From positions 8,226,001 through 8,290,000 of the forward strand of contig NC_092566.1 of NCBI RefSeq assembly GCF_037975245.1: 64,000 nucleotides of DNA, read 5' to 3'. The stretch is from Apostichopus japonicus (lineage: Eukaryota > Echinodermata > Holothuroidea > Aspidochirotida > Stichopodidae). Position 1 is the first letter of the stretch, and every line of letters begins with the position of its first letter. The notes beneath the pieces were generated by a model. The model had not been told where the DNA came from, made no database searches, and saw only the letters and a list, made by a program, of their open reading frames with translations. Positions 34,255-45,215 of the stretch are shown one piece after another. Position numbers and translations under genes: made by a program.

Positions 34255-35070
34255 TTTGGTTTCGATGATAATCGTAACCTTTGCCTTAATGGTTGCGTAC
34301 CGTATATATGTGTGCGTGCGTTTGTGACGCCCAGCTTGTAAATACGATCTCTGAAGAAGGGAAGGTCGGACCAATTGCATATTTGGTGTGTAGAAGTACC
34401 ACAGTGAGTACAATAAAGGCTTTTTTTGTGGGGTTCAAATGTCATTTTTGGTCACAAGGGGTCACATTGTGAAAACCTTGTAAACATGATATCTCAAGAA
34501 GGGGAGCTTTGGGCAGACCTCATATTTGACTTCAAATTTAAGGGAACCTATTATTGCTTTTGGTGGAGGTCAAATGTCATTTGAAGTCAACAAACGCCAA
34601 CGCCAAATATTTACTTCACTCCCCCTCTTACCTGTCTCTCTACAATAGCGCACCTTCCTAAACATAATATCACAATGGAAGCTTGGACAGATCGCATATT
34701 TGGTATGTAATTTAGTATACAAGAAGCTTTATGTGGGAGGAGGTCTATGGTCGTTTTAGTTCACCAGGGGTCAAATTGTGAAAACCATGTTTTACACAAT
34801 ATTTCAACAAGGACAGATTATCATATTTAGTATGTTGATGACTTGATGTATCACATTTAGTACAAGAAGCCTGTTGTTGAGGTCAATGGTCATTTCAGGA
34901 CAGTCTGTGTCATTGTGAATTGATTGTTTGTTACACCACACTGCTTTTCACTGTATTACTAAGATTAAGTATGTTGTACACCCTCACTATACATTACGTC
35001 ACATTCATGGAGAAAAATGCTCGTGTTACATTATCGAAATCACAATGCACTTTTGCATTCTGGTTTATAT
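34255..35070. repeat. Dispersed repeat, long copy
   Basis: Repeats modules of about 150-170 bp containing GGGGTCACATTGTGAAAACC, GATATCTCAAGAAGG and TGGAGGTCAAATGTCATTTG. It ends with the same CCCTCACTATACATTACGTC block as the short copy at 31060-31370. Most AGGTCA half-sites here are degenerate. Confidence 0.8.
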
Positions 35071-38000
35071 TACTATTTTAAACAGGGTGTTTGCAAAAAC
35101 AAAACCTGAAGTACTCATTATCCTAAACTATATATGCTCAGAAATCATAAAGAGGGGGCCGGGGGGGGGGTCAGCGGGGGGGGTATTTATAAATCTCCTC
35201 TTTCTCTCAGTCTTCTCATGTGTCTTCCAGTTTCTAAAATTGAAATAGCTGATAATTTTGTTTACAGAATTTATATTTACTTCGATCTATCCCTTTAACT
35301 TGTAGCTCCCTGTAGAATATTAGCATACATTCATTGCTGTGAATAGGTTTTGTGATTATGATTAACTGCAAGATGCGTAATAAAGAACTAAACACAAGCC
35401 ATCCATGGAACGCCATCCTTCCCATCGTCACATTCCTCTTGTGGTATTGCTCTAGGGTGTCCAAATCAGGGAGTGTCCCAAATAGTCTGAGGTTTGATAA
35501 ACCATGGAGGTGAAAACGTAGTAGAAACACAGTCTGCAAATTAACAGCGACTTTCTCGAAAGCAATATATCTTGAAGGCGGAGTTAAGGCCTTTAAAATG
35601 ATCCCTGCACAGCGGTTGTCAAGCAAGAATGAAGATCATTACGCACAGTTGAGTGCACCTGGATGTGTTGTTTGCAATAATAAGACATGCATAGCTCACA
35701 TGTATTCGGCTAGGTTGCATGACGTATATATAGATATAAGTCCGCCAGTCAGTCTGTCTGTCTAGCTGTCTTTCTATATCGATGTCTGTCTACCTGTCTA
35801 TACATCTGTCTATTTATCTGTCTCTTTATCGAATGTGCAAAGAGTGGTCGTGGTGAGGAGATGAGGGGTCAGGGCGTGAGGGCGAGTCAGTTGACAAGTG
35901 AAAAAAAAAAATCTCAGACAGCTACTTTAATGCTGCATGTAGTAGTTCCATTGAATTGGTAGCAGGTAACTTTTAAACTTACTCCTCCCCCACATGGCGT
36001 CTGCGTAGATTGGTAAGCTGTCGTCGAGCGAAAATTGGGAAATGAATGGAACTATACATTACATTAGCTAGCACCCCCCCTCTCCCTCCAACCCCCCGAG
36101 TTATTTATTATTCATCCGTTACAAGTGCATCATGTTTCATCTGCATGCTCAATGCAATGAGATCAATAATGTCTGTCAATATCACATGTTTTGGAACTTT
36201 TTGAAGCAAAATTTGTCATTAAGAACACATGTGACCTCGTCTATTCTCCACTCCAATTAATATCGGACAAAAATTAATGATTAAATACGAAATCATTGTA
36301 CTGTAAAACAAATAAAACAGGAAGTATAATGATAACGTCGTGTCAGACAGCAAAAATGTCTATTGTAATATCACCTTATATCATTGCTTAAAGTTCACTT
36401 TTATTTGTTATCATTTAATTATTAAACGGGAAATGTATTGTTTCTCCCGTTATTTCTTATCAGTCAATCAACATTTATAAGTTCATGTTGTGAACTATGG
36501 TTGAACCTCTGATTCTGCTGTAAGTATATGAATTAGTCTGAAGGTCTCTTTGAGGACACGCAGGGAATTTGCGACGGTGTCGTTGTTCAAAGGAATTTGC
36601 ACCGCTGTTATATGCATGGCTGTATCCTCGAGGATGTGTTAAATTCTTACAAATCCCTGCTATATATCAAATGTAGATGCCATGTTTTTGAATTAAAATG
36701 TCAAATCTTTTTACAGGCCTTCTATAACACAGTACAGTGTGAGTTGTACGGGTTGAAATCGGAAAACAGTAATGAAAGATTTTCTAAAATGTGCAATATT
36801 TCCATCTGTACATATAGTATACGTACTATCATTTACCGTTTTTGTAACTGCTGTTTAGTCGCATTTTGTGCAAACAGCAAATAACGGCATTGTATACAGT
36901 CTAGTATAGTAAAACGCCTCATTTGATTTTTAATGTTAAACACTAATTTATAACACTCCACGGAAACAGCTTTGGTTGCCTCGTACACCCGTACCCTTAC
37001 CTAACCCTAACCCGCCCCCCCCCCTCATTCTTTCCCGCGTACCCCACTTCCTCCCACCTGTCCACCTTGCTATACACCATCAAAATGTTTTATGTGTCCT
37101 CGTAAAATATTAAGGCAAAAGGGATATATTTTATATGTAATCTCAAGGACACTGAGTTGTGACTAATAGCACCAGCATAAAATTGAACCAATCCGTTGTC
37201 ATTCTGTGGTTTACACTTCACTTCTAACATAGAGGTAAAAACAGTTTTTACCTCCATGCTTCTATCAATGAACTCTTAGGAGCTGTTGTTTTGCAGCTCT
37301 CGGAATCTACATAAACAGCATGTAGTAGTAGTCGTTGCGCGTCGTATGCATGCACAATGTACGTTACCTTGGTAACATGTAGTCTTCTACAGCGTGCGTC
37401 ACTACTACACTCAAGTACACAATCATGATTTTCCAGCGCAGATTCATTCGCGCCTTTTTCAATCAGTCGCTTTTCTTGAAACGATCACATCATTCATTGT
37501 CTAAGAATTCTCAGTAGATTCCCTGGCTCGATAAATGCTCAGTTAGCTCTGGGCGTTTCATATCGTTTTCCTTTTTCACGTTGAAGCGGTACGAATGTGC
37601 ATCTCTATATATACCGCAAAGTTAAAAATCATTAAAGAGTTTTTATTCGCCCAGATGACATAGAATATATAGGTAAGCCTAAGCCTAAAAGCTTTTGAGA
37701 GGTTACTATATCTAGTAATATCAACGATGGATGATCGACGTTGCAAGTCTAACTATCCAGTGTGAAGGGCGTAGAATTTTGTACTTGTGTCATTTTAGCT
37801 TCTGGAAAGATCGTATTGTGACTGGTCGCTTTTAGAATATAAGTGATCATATCGCCATTGCATATTGTACGTTATATTGCAGTGTAATATATTTATATCT
37901 GTGATGATGATTCATAGAGTTGATTGACAGACTATATTAAATGTTAAATTCCTTTTAGAAACACGGTGCAAAGTTACCGAGTCAGACTGGAAAATATATC

Positions 38001-38480
38001 CCCTTCCCATCCAATGGGAACGGGGGCGTGCGACGGGGAGGGTGGGTTTAATCGTTGGTATATTGTCATGACTTGAGGAGAAGAATAATGCATATTCATA
38101 GCGACACGCTTAAACGCAAACACTGTACGATAACACACAGATCTGCGCGCATGGCACGGACTCCATCGAGGGCAATGGACTCTATGTACTAATTTGTGCC
38201 TCCATCAGATCCCATGTTTATATGTCTCAATGTTTGACAACCGATTGCTCTCAAGTCACATGTGTGGTGAATTCCCACCGCTAGCTTCAATTTGTTGACG
38301 TCATAAGCGGACCGATCTCTGCAAGTGTCCGTATTGATCACAACAATCTTGCATTTTAATTCCACAAGGCGAATATAATATGTGCTTTGGTATAGTTGTA
38401 TTTTCAAAGTGTGCCAAAGGGATATGGGAAATACATTTGTCGGTTCTGAACATAACCTTCACTGGGCAGCTAATGTTTTC
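35071..38480. other. Intergenic or 5'-UTR intron, no gene recognised
   Basis: Contains a TCTG microsatellite at 35748-35830 and C-rich runs near 36065 and 37013. Otherwise AT-rich, with no coding exon or RNA gene recognised. Confidence 0.45.
35748..35830. repeat. TCTG/TCTA microsatellite
   Basis: Imperfect run of TCTG and TCTA tetranucleotides. Confidence 0.85.
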
Positions 38481-38492
38481 CACACTTCGGGT

Positions 38493-38509
38493 CACGTGGA
38501 TTGACGTCA
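38493..38509. promoter_or_regulatory. E-box and CRE pair upstream of the desaturase
   Basis: CACGTG at 38493-38498 and a perfect TGACGTCA at 38502-38509 lie three bases apart, about 335 bp before the desaturase start codon. Both are palindromic bZIP/bHLH sites. They suggest a proximal promoter or an intronic enhancer, depending on where transcription starts. Confidence 0.4.
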
Positions 38510-38842
38510 CAAGCAAGCTTTTTCGCGCTGGCAGATCAATATCGACTGCGTTATTAAGAAAATTCGAAGATGTTTATAGTTCACATGTTGTCTATTCAGA
38601 CTTGTTTCACTCTTTAAATAACTGCACAAGGAACAGGGCTCTTGACGACATACCTGCTGAGCAAAAAATGAACTTCATATGACAAAAACTAACATAATTG
38701 TGGCAATTAATGTAACACGGTTCGGTTTGTTTTCTGGATACAAGTTTGGTCTCGTTTGCCGGACGACGAAATGCACAATTATAACGAACTCACTTTTTTT
38801 CTTCTTCTTCACCCCGATATAGATAAAAAAAATATATATAAG

Positions 38843-39053
38843 ATGCCACCCCGTAACACCGACACCGACCCAGTTGAGGACCTCTTGGCTACTGATGAGG
38901 CTGAAACCTCCGTCAGACGGGACGAGAAACCAATTGTCGTCCCCACCAAGATCGTATGGAGGAATTTCTTTTGGCTAGCCCTTCTTCACGTAGGATCAGT
39001 TTATGCCCTGTTTGGCGTCACATGGAAATGCCACTGGTATACACTCATATGGG
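38843..39053 (+). CDS. SCD: Desaturase coding exon 1
   Basis: Starts MPPRNTDTDPVEDLLATDEA, a hydrophilic N-terminus, then the first membrane segment and the CHWYTLIWG turn. Donor GTAAGC; ends in phase 1. The exon probably begins at 38823, leaving 20 bases of 5' UTR after an acceptor. Confidence 0.9.
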
Positions 39054-42000
39054 GTAAGCTTATCAAGAAATAAGTTGTTGTTTGTTAATCAGGGATCATA
39101 CTTAATAGGGGAGGGGAGGTGAGCTTTACACATTCGCTAATGGTTAAGGTTGGACCGGGTGGATGGGGCGAAGGTAAGGAGTGAGGGGGGGGGCGGGAGG
39201 AGCGGTCGTGGGTCGATGTGGATATATACTTGAACCTATACGTATACGATCTTTTGTATGAAATATTAAACTTATCCAGGAATAGGTGGGCAGGGGGGGG
39301 GGGGGTAGAAAAGCGATGGTCAAGTGTGCCTATCTCTCTAACCTGTCATCAATATATACATATACTCTGGTTGGTCAAAACCTAAGTAGTATAAGCACTC
39401 TGGCCAACGACCCGACCCGTTCACCCATATCCGAGTCACCGCCCACTTACTGTGAATCTTTCTGATCATCTTTCAAATTCGGTACATTTAATAGTCTTTC
39501 ATAGCGCCCCCTCCCCTCCCAACCCTTCTCGTCAGTACTAAAGCTGGACTTGGGTTACTACACTGTGCCTCCTTCACACATATACGCGATGCCCCGTCGT
39601 CTGCGCCCATCCATATGTAGCTAATGAACTATAGAAGGAAACGAACATCACACTGCCTATTTAGTCGTCGTTATACCCCCGCTCCAACTTTTCTTCATCA
39701 TAGGCTTATGACCTCATTTGATCTCTCTGATGTATGTGATGCTTGAACGGCAAGAATCAGAAACTCCCCAACTTTCTCATTACAAAACTTGTAAAACCAA
39801 GTATACGAACGTACCGCTCCGTATATATATACCAAATACAGAATAGTGCGAAATTAATTAAGGTGTCGCCTCAAGTGCAGTATTTTCATGTGCACATTTT
39901 CTCGCCTTGGAAAGGTTGGACGGTCTCAGTCGCTGACTTGCTGTCCAGCGAACTGTTATATATTGGTTCCGTAGTGCCTGGCTAACTCCCTACGGGCATA
40001 TGTAGGCCCATGGAGGTAAAAACAGATGGTAGGCCCTACGTTCTTCGAGAAAGTCTGCGCTCCCTGACAGATCGAAATAACCAAACAGATCCAAACACTT
40101 CCCAACTGTTAATATAGCATCATATAGTACAGAGGGATTGCGCACATGTTATATCATACTATGTATGTCTAATGTCTAAATGTCTAGGTCTAATGTCTGT
40201 GTCTAACCATACTAATGTATGTCGTCCAGTTACAGAGTTGTTGACAATTGACAATTCATAATCATGGACGTTAAATATATGATTGCAGGGGCGGATCCAG
40301 GGGGGGGCCCGGGGGGCCCGGGCCCCCCTTTTTGAAAATCCTGATTTTTTTTTTTTTTTTTTTTTTTTTTACCGCGTTCGAGGGAAAGTGCCCCATGCGT
40401 GATTAGTGGCGTAGCTACGGGGGGCCTGAAATTGCAGACATGAGATCCATATTTTCAGGCTAGGTACATGCTGCTTAGAATACTCGGGAAGTGCCGTTTC
40501 CGGCCATCTGGGGGGTTTGTAAAGCCCAAAATTTTCTTGTACGCTCCGCGCCAACCGATGATGGCGCTCCGCTTAGATAGTCTTACGTTCAGGCTCAGCT
40601 GGACCAGTCAGACCCCCCCCCCCTGTCACAAATCCTGCATCCGCCCCTGATATGTCATTGAATATTCCACAAAACAACTTTTTATGTCCACGAAACTGTC
40701 GAAACATGATTTTCACTACTGGTAGAGATATAAAATATTGGGAGTTCTGAATTTCCTGCAAACATGCGGCTGTGCCTGTTCAATACTCACTACTGTATCG
40801 CCTTAAAAAATGATGAGTGGAAATAGTTTCTCCAGGACCGTATCGTATCGTGGGTATCGAGTGCGTCTGATATACGAACGTACACATTCCGGTATAAGAG
40901 TGAATTTCCACTCCATTGGAGTAAATCTTAACTCCTAATAGAGTTATATTCACTCATATTAGGAGTGAGGGTTAACTCCAATAGAGTTAAATTTTACTCT
41001 TAATTTGAAGTGCGCCGAGTGATCACTCCAATGGAATGAAATCCACTCATTTGTTTTTAGAGTGTTGCTAGATATATGAAGAAGAAATTTACATACCAAT
41101 ACATGTTATCGGTCATCGATTGGCACAAAAAGCCAGATTCTGATGACAGCTGCCTCAAGAAACCCAATAAATGGCCTAATAAGCACCGAGCCATCAATGT
41201 GGACCATTACCGAAACATCGATGCGTGTTAGTCTTCCACCCCCTTCCTCTAATGCTATTTAAGTCCACATGTGGGCATATCCTGCAAATCTACCGGTAGC
41301 CCACAGGGGTTTGAGTTGGGAGAAAGGCCTTGACAGCTTGAAACGACAAACGATGCCAACTTCCCTCAAGTTAAAAGTCTGGCTGAGTTGGCAAGGCCAG
41401 TCAGCATGAAAGAGAAAAAACTTTTTTTGCATTTCTGTCACCAAACTTGCACATCTTTTTGGTTGCTATTTTGCCTCACAGGTGCCATCTCCTGCGATCT
41501 GGGGGTGCTGAAATCTCAAATTTTCTCTGTACGCTCCGCGCCAACCAAGGTGGCGCTCCGCTTAGATAGTAAACTCCGCCCCCCCCCCACAAGAAAGAAC
41601 AGCCCCCCATGGCCCCCTCACTCAAAAAATCCTAGCTACGCCACTGTGCGTGTAATTTTTTGTAAAATAAATTTGCAAAAAGAGTACACCATCATTCTGA
41701 TAAAGTGAAGGTGAGAGGGGCACTCTGACTGCATCAATAGTCTCCATCTGGAAGGGGGCATCCAAGATGAAATGGCCTGGAGTAGCCTGGTAAAAAGTAG
41801 TTTGCATCACCACCTACTCCCCAAAGACGTAAATCCCAGCTCATTGCTCGAAATTGCAAATATATGCCGGCAAACCATGAATACATGATTTATTGGAAAT
41901 AAATTTTACTCCAAACTTTCACCAAAAGTAGCACCAGATTGCACCGAGGACCTCCATATTTTGTGAAATTTTCCCAAAGGGGAGGGGGGCACCCACTCCC

Positions 42001-43819
42001 CTTAGACCCCTCCCCCAGGACGACGATTAGGCATTTCCCATTTGGGCCCCCCCTTCGGCGAAATCCTGGATCCGCCACTGGATTGTAAGAGACTGACTTC
42101 GGTCAGCTTGCGGCTTTGATAAGCCAATGAGTCTTCTTCGCGAGTTCCTGCTTGCAGGAGGATCTAAAATACATACATACATACATACACACATACACCC
42201 ATACATACTATCGTTATTGAGCTAAATGCTATACATGTAGGTTAAAACAACATACTGGAACCCGCAATGTAAACCGATGGGTGATATCTTGTTTTAGGCC
42301 ATTATCAAGTGATATCATAGGATCATGATGTTGACTATATTGTAGAATTATCTGTAACTATCAGTATCAAAGGTCGATGATTCAAGCAAATTGTATAGAT
42401 ATGAAGTAGGTTATCTCCATTAGTATTGTTTGATCGTATGTTTGTCCGCATTTTAGTTGTTCTTAACGTTCTGACGTTATTAACTCGTGGCACCAGCAAA
42501 TGATTTGAATAAGCGGCTCCCCATGACGCCTGTTATGTGACTATAAAAGGGTCCCGGCGACACCCGGTTGCATGGGGATCTCTGTATATGCACATGTATA
42601 TAAAGTATACATGAATTTTTCTTTGATATATATATTTTTTTCTCTGCACAGAGGAAAACAATATTTCTACAAAAAGTTGTAATTTGATGAAATTCTAAAA
42701 TACAGAGAACCAGATTCAAAATGCATCAGCTTTTCAGGGATAATCAACCAGATGGTTGTAATAGGGAAATAAAGCTTCTGAAAAAAAAACGTATTTGCCG
42801 TTATGACGTCACAGACCACCGACTGTGATTAGATCAGGATCCAGGGAAGAATTAATGGATTAGACATTCAAAACAGGTCACATTGAAACACTATATATTC
42901 AGTTAGGGACACTAACAGTGAGGATTTTTTTTTATTTTCCACACCAGAAAAGCCCTTTAAAAAAAATGATCATGGAACGCGAAATGAGACTAATAAAAAG
43001 CAGATATTGTTTCTCATTTCACATTACTCGATCTCACGAATTTTCTCTGTTTGTTTCTTTTAGCCCTTATTTTATACATATGGGGAGGACTCGGTGTGAC
43101 AGCTGGTTCTCATCGTCTGTGGGCCCATCGAACTTATCAGGCCAAGTTTCCTCTTCGAGTTTTCTTGGCCCTGGGACAAACGTCAGCCTTCCAGGTAAAG
43201 AAATTTATAATCTCATTTTGGTCCTTCAAGCATGGTAAAGGCCGAGTGTGGTAATATATAAAAGCGTCGTCCATTTTGGATTGGTTTGTTTGTTTGTTTG
43301 TTTATTTCGGATATAACTGTTTACCAAACCTATACCCAGTATCATTGTTCATACCCATAATGAGCATTAATTTAGATCATTCCTTACCTGGTCTAGTAAT
43401 AGGAACAGTGTCGGATATTTACAAACTTACGCTGCTTTAAGGAGGGTGGTATATTGGAGCGTTGAGATGCAAATTGGATACCTGGTAATAATATATCCAA
43501 CTGGGTCCACTTTTTTTAAGTCTTTAATTTCCCTTTTATATGTATATATATATCGCACAGGGCGAATAAGAGCTATTTCTTTTATCACATATTTCCTCGT
43601 GGCCCGGGGCTCCACCAACCCCCCCCCCCCCCCCACTGGCTCCCTCCCTCTCGTCAGACCTGGTGATATATGAGTATCGTTTACTACCAACATCATGTAT
43701 GGCGAAAGTCGGTCAGGGGGATACAGCCCCGGGCCCAGGGTCGATTTGAAAGCCCGGGAAAGTATGGAAGGGGCCCAGGAATATATGGGATATATGAAGA
43801 GTTCAAACTGGGGGATAGT

Positions 43820-43888
<69 letters not shown>

Positions 43889-45172
43889 AACATACCTATA
43901 TACAAACATACATACACACATTTGTTTGCAATTGACCTATTCTACTCGTCCTCATACTTCATTTTTCTTTTCTTTGTATAGAATGATATTTATGAGTGGT
44001 GCCGCGACCACAGGGTCCATCACAAGTTTTCGGAGACGGATGCAGACCCTCATAACGCCAGCCGGGGATTTTTCTTCTCTCATGTCGGATGGTTGCTGGT
44101 CAGAAAACACCCGAATGTGAAAGTTAAGGGGGCCGGAGTTGACGTCAGTGATCTGTTGAAAGACCCAGTGGTCTATCTACAGAACCGGTAGGTTGCTACG
44201 ACAACTTGAAATTTCCTTCTCTATCATTAACGTAACACGTCTTATCAGACTGCAATATCAATCATGAACGTTAGGATTCTTATTTATTATTTACCATTAT
44301 ATCTAGCACACAAAACGCGCTAGTATGTTTCTAAAGGGTATAGATATCAACTAAATGCTTTGACTGACACAGAGAGACATTGAAAGTGAGGGGGGAAAAC
44401 GCAGCCGACAGAAAATCTTTTACTGTCTTTACTTATACTTCCTTCCAAGATTAACAGTTTGGTTTGATATGTACCGTAGCGAGGCAGGCAAGCATAACTC
44501 GCATAATGCGCGAGGTCAGGAGGGAAAGGTACACGTGTGATTTGCATCTTCTCTCCTTGTTGTATACTGTCCCATAATATCTATCGCCATGGAAATAGGC
44601 TACACGTGGTCTCTCGGAGATAATCCAGAGGCATAAATACCCAATCTGTCTCTAAACTTGATGAAATCGATTAATTTCTGTGTGTATATATTTTCCTGAG
44701 ATAATAAATAATATTTCTCGCTTTTCTTACCTTTCAACGCAGCTATTATATTCCCTTGATGTTTCTCCTCTGTTTCATCGTACCGACTGCTGTCCCAGTC
44801 TTCTTCTGGGGTGAGAGCGCATGGAACGCTTTCTACGTGGCTGGCTTGCTCCGTTACTGTCTAATCTTAAACGCGACATGGCTTGTCAATAGCGTAGCTC
44901 ATATTTGGGGTATGCACCCGTACGACGACCAGATTAACCCATCGGAGAACCCCCTGGTATCTACCTTTGCACTCGGAGAGGGTTGGCATAATTACCACCA
45001 CGCATTTCCCAGCGATTACCGTACGGGGGAATTCGGTTGGCGGATAAATTTAACCACCATGTTCATCGATGTTATGGCGTTTGTAGGGCAAGCGTACGAC
45101 AGGAAGCTGGTTTCAACTGATATCGTGTTGAAACGAGCTAAAAGAACTGGCGATGGGAGTCGTTTTAAGTGA
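38843..45172 (+). CDS. SCD: Acyl-CoA delta-9 desaturase (stearoyl-CoA desaturase type), complete
   Basis: An ER-membrane diiron enzyme that puts a cis double bond at C9 of palmitoyl- or stearoyl-CoA using cytochrome b5 and oxygen. Four exons (211, 131, 206, 430 bp) join in phase to 325 residues; human SCD is 359, the difference being a shorter N-terminus. Three histidine boxes are intact: HRLWAH in exon 2, HRVHHK in exon 3, HNYHH in exon 4; the accessory His in NSVAHIWG is present. Hydrophobic segments flank box 1 (NFFWLALLHVGSVYALFGV; YIWGGLGVTAG) and precede box 3 (IPLMFLLCFIVPTAVPVFFW). The start at 38843 was chosen because a strong acceptor (pyrimidine tract plus GATATAG at 38822) lies just upstream; the upstream in-frame ATG at 38756 would fall inside that intron. 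The E-box/CRE pair and nuclear-receptor-type sites around the gene are candidate regulators. Confidence 0.93.
39054..40280 (+). other. Desaturase intron 1, 5' part
   Basis: Contains G-rich runs near 39187 and 39293-39306. No coding or RNA feature was recognised. From about 40205 it carries the left half of a SINE-like element. Confidence 0.5.
40205..40285 (+). repeat. SINE-like element, left half (split by a hAT insertion)
   Basis: GTCGTCCAGTTACAGAGTTG and CATAATCATGGACGTT match the element at 50050-50296. The homology stops exactly where the hAT-type element begins and resumes at 42081. Confidence 0.85.
40404..41646. mobile_element. hAT-type element nested in the 40286-42080 element
   Basis: Ends TAGTGGCGTAGCTA and TAGCTACGCCACTG match at 13 of 14 positions. 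Flanks TGCGTGAT (40396-40403) and TGCGTGTA (41647-41654) agree at 6 of 8. It contains two copies of the CTCCGCGCCAACC...GTGGCGCTCCGC segment (about 40540 and 41540), which suggests internal duplication or a further insertion. Confidence 0.75.
40913..41063. repeat. Foldback cluster of ACTCC/GGAGT palindromes
   Basis: About 150 bp with at least five short hairpins such as ACTCCATTGGAGT, AACTCCAATAGAGTT and ACTCCTAATAGAGT. The outer 25 bp of each end are also imperfect inverted repeats (GAGTGAATTTCCACTCC against its near complement ending CATCCACTC-like), so the whole segment can fold back. It lies inside the nested hAT element. Confidence 0.75.
42081..42205 (+). repeat. SINE-like element, right half, and CATA microsatellite
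   Basis: AAGAGACTGACTTCGGTCAG, TTTGATAAGCCAATGA and CTTCGCGAGTTCCT match 50210-50296 and end in a (CATA)n tail. This continues the half at 40205-40285. Confidence 0.85.
43064..43194 (+). CDS. SCD: Desaturase coding exon 2, histidine box 1
   Basis: Acceptor TTTCTTTTAG, donor GTAAAG. It encodes ALILYIWGGLGVTAGSHRLW, AHRTYQAKFPLRVFLALGQT and SAFQ, containing HRLWAH and the conserved AHRTYKA-like motif. Confidence 0.95.
43822..43883. repeat. (AT)n microsatellite
   Basis: About 31 uninterrupted AT units in desaturase intron 2. Confidence 0.98.
43982..44187 (+). CDS. SCD: Desaturase coding exon 3, histidine box 2
   Basis: Acceptor TTTGTATAG, donor GTAGGT. It encodes NDIYEWCRDHRVHHKFSETD, ADPHNASRGFFFSHVGWLLV and RKHPNVK..., including HRVHHK and the FFFSHVGWL motif. 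It ends in phase 2. Confidence 0.95.
44743..45172 (+). CDS. SCD: Desaturase coding exon 4, histidine box 3 and stop
   Basis: Acceptor TTCAACGCAG. It encodes two hydrophobic helices, NATWLVNSVAHIWG, GEGWHNYHHAFPSDYR and the C-terminal tail to TGA at 45170-45172. Confidence 0.95.
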
Positions 45173-45215
45173 ATTCTATTACTGTAAACATTGTAATTAA
45201 AATGGATAAGGTAAC
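45173..45215 (+). other. SCD: Desaturase 3' UTR start with ATTAAA signal
   Basis: ATTAAA at 45196-45201, 24 bases after the stop, is a common variant poly(A) signal. Such a short 3' UTR would be unusual for SCD, so a later site is possible. Confidence 0.3.

Larger units (their letters stand above)
40286..42080. mobile_element. Large non-autonomous DNA transposon in desaturase intron 1
   Basis: Ends CAGGGGCGGATCCAGG and CCTGGATCCGCCACTG are inverted repeats (14 of 16 positions). Flanks GATTG at 40281-40285 and 42081-42085 are a short direct repeat; an 8-bp hAT duplication is not clear. The uninterrupted SINE-like copy at 50.2 kb shows what the site looked like before insertion. Contains a T tract (40347-40371), the nested element 40404-41646, and an extra right-end-like CCTGCATCCGCCCCTG at 40634-40649. 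Confidence 0.8.

Noticed and set aside
36995-37016. Telomere-like CCCTAACCCTAACCC
   Set aside because: Only about two units; no array.
38756-38842. Upstream in-frame ATG for the desaturase (MPDDEMHN...)
   Set aside because: A pyrimidine tract and acceptor GATATAG lie between it and the MPPRNT start, and the added residues do not resemble desaturase N-termini.
43427-43921. 164-residue minus-strand open frame
   Set aside because: Half of it is the (AT)n microsatellite and it overlaps desaturase intron 2 without splice support.
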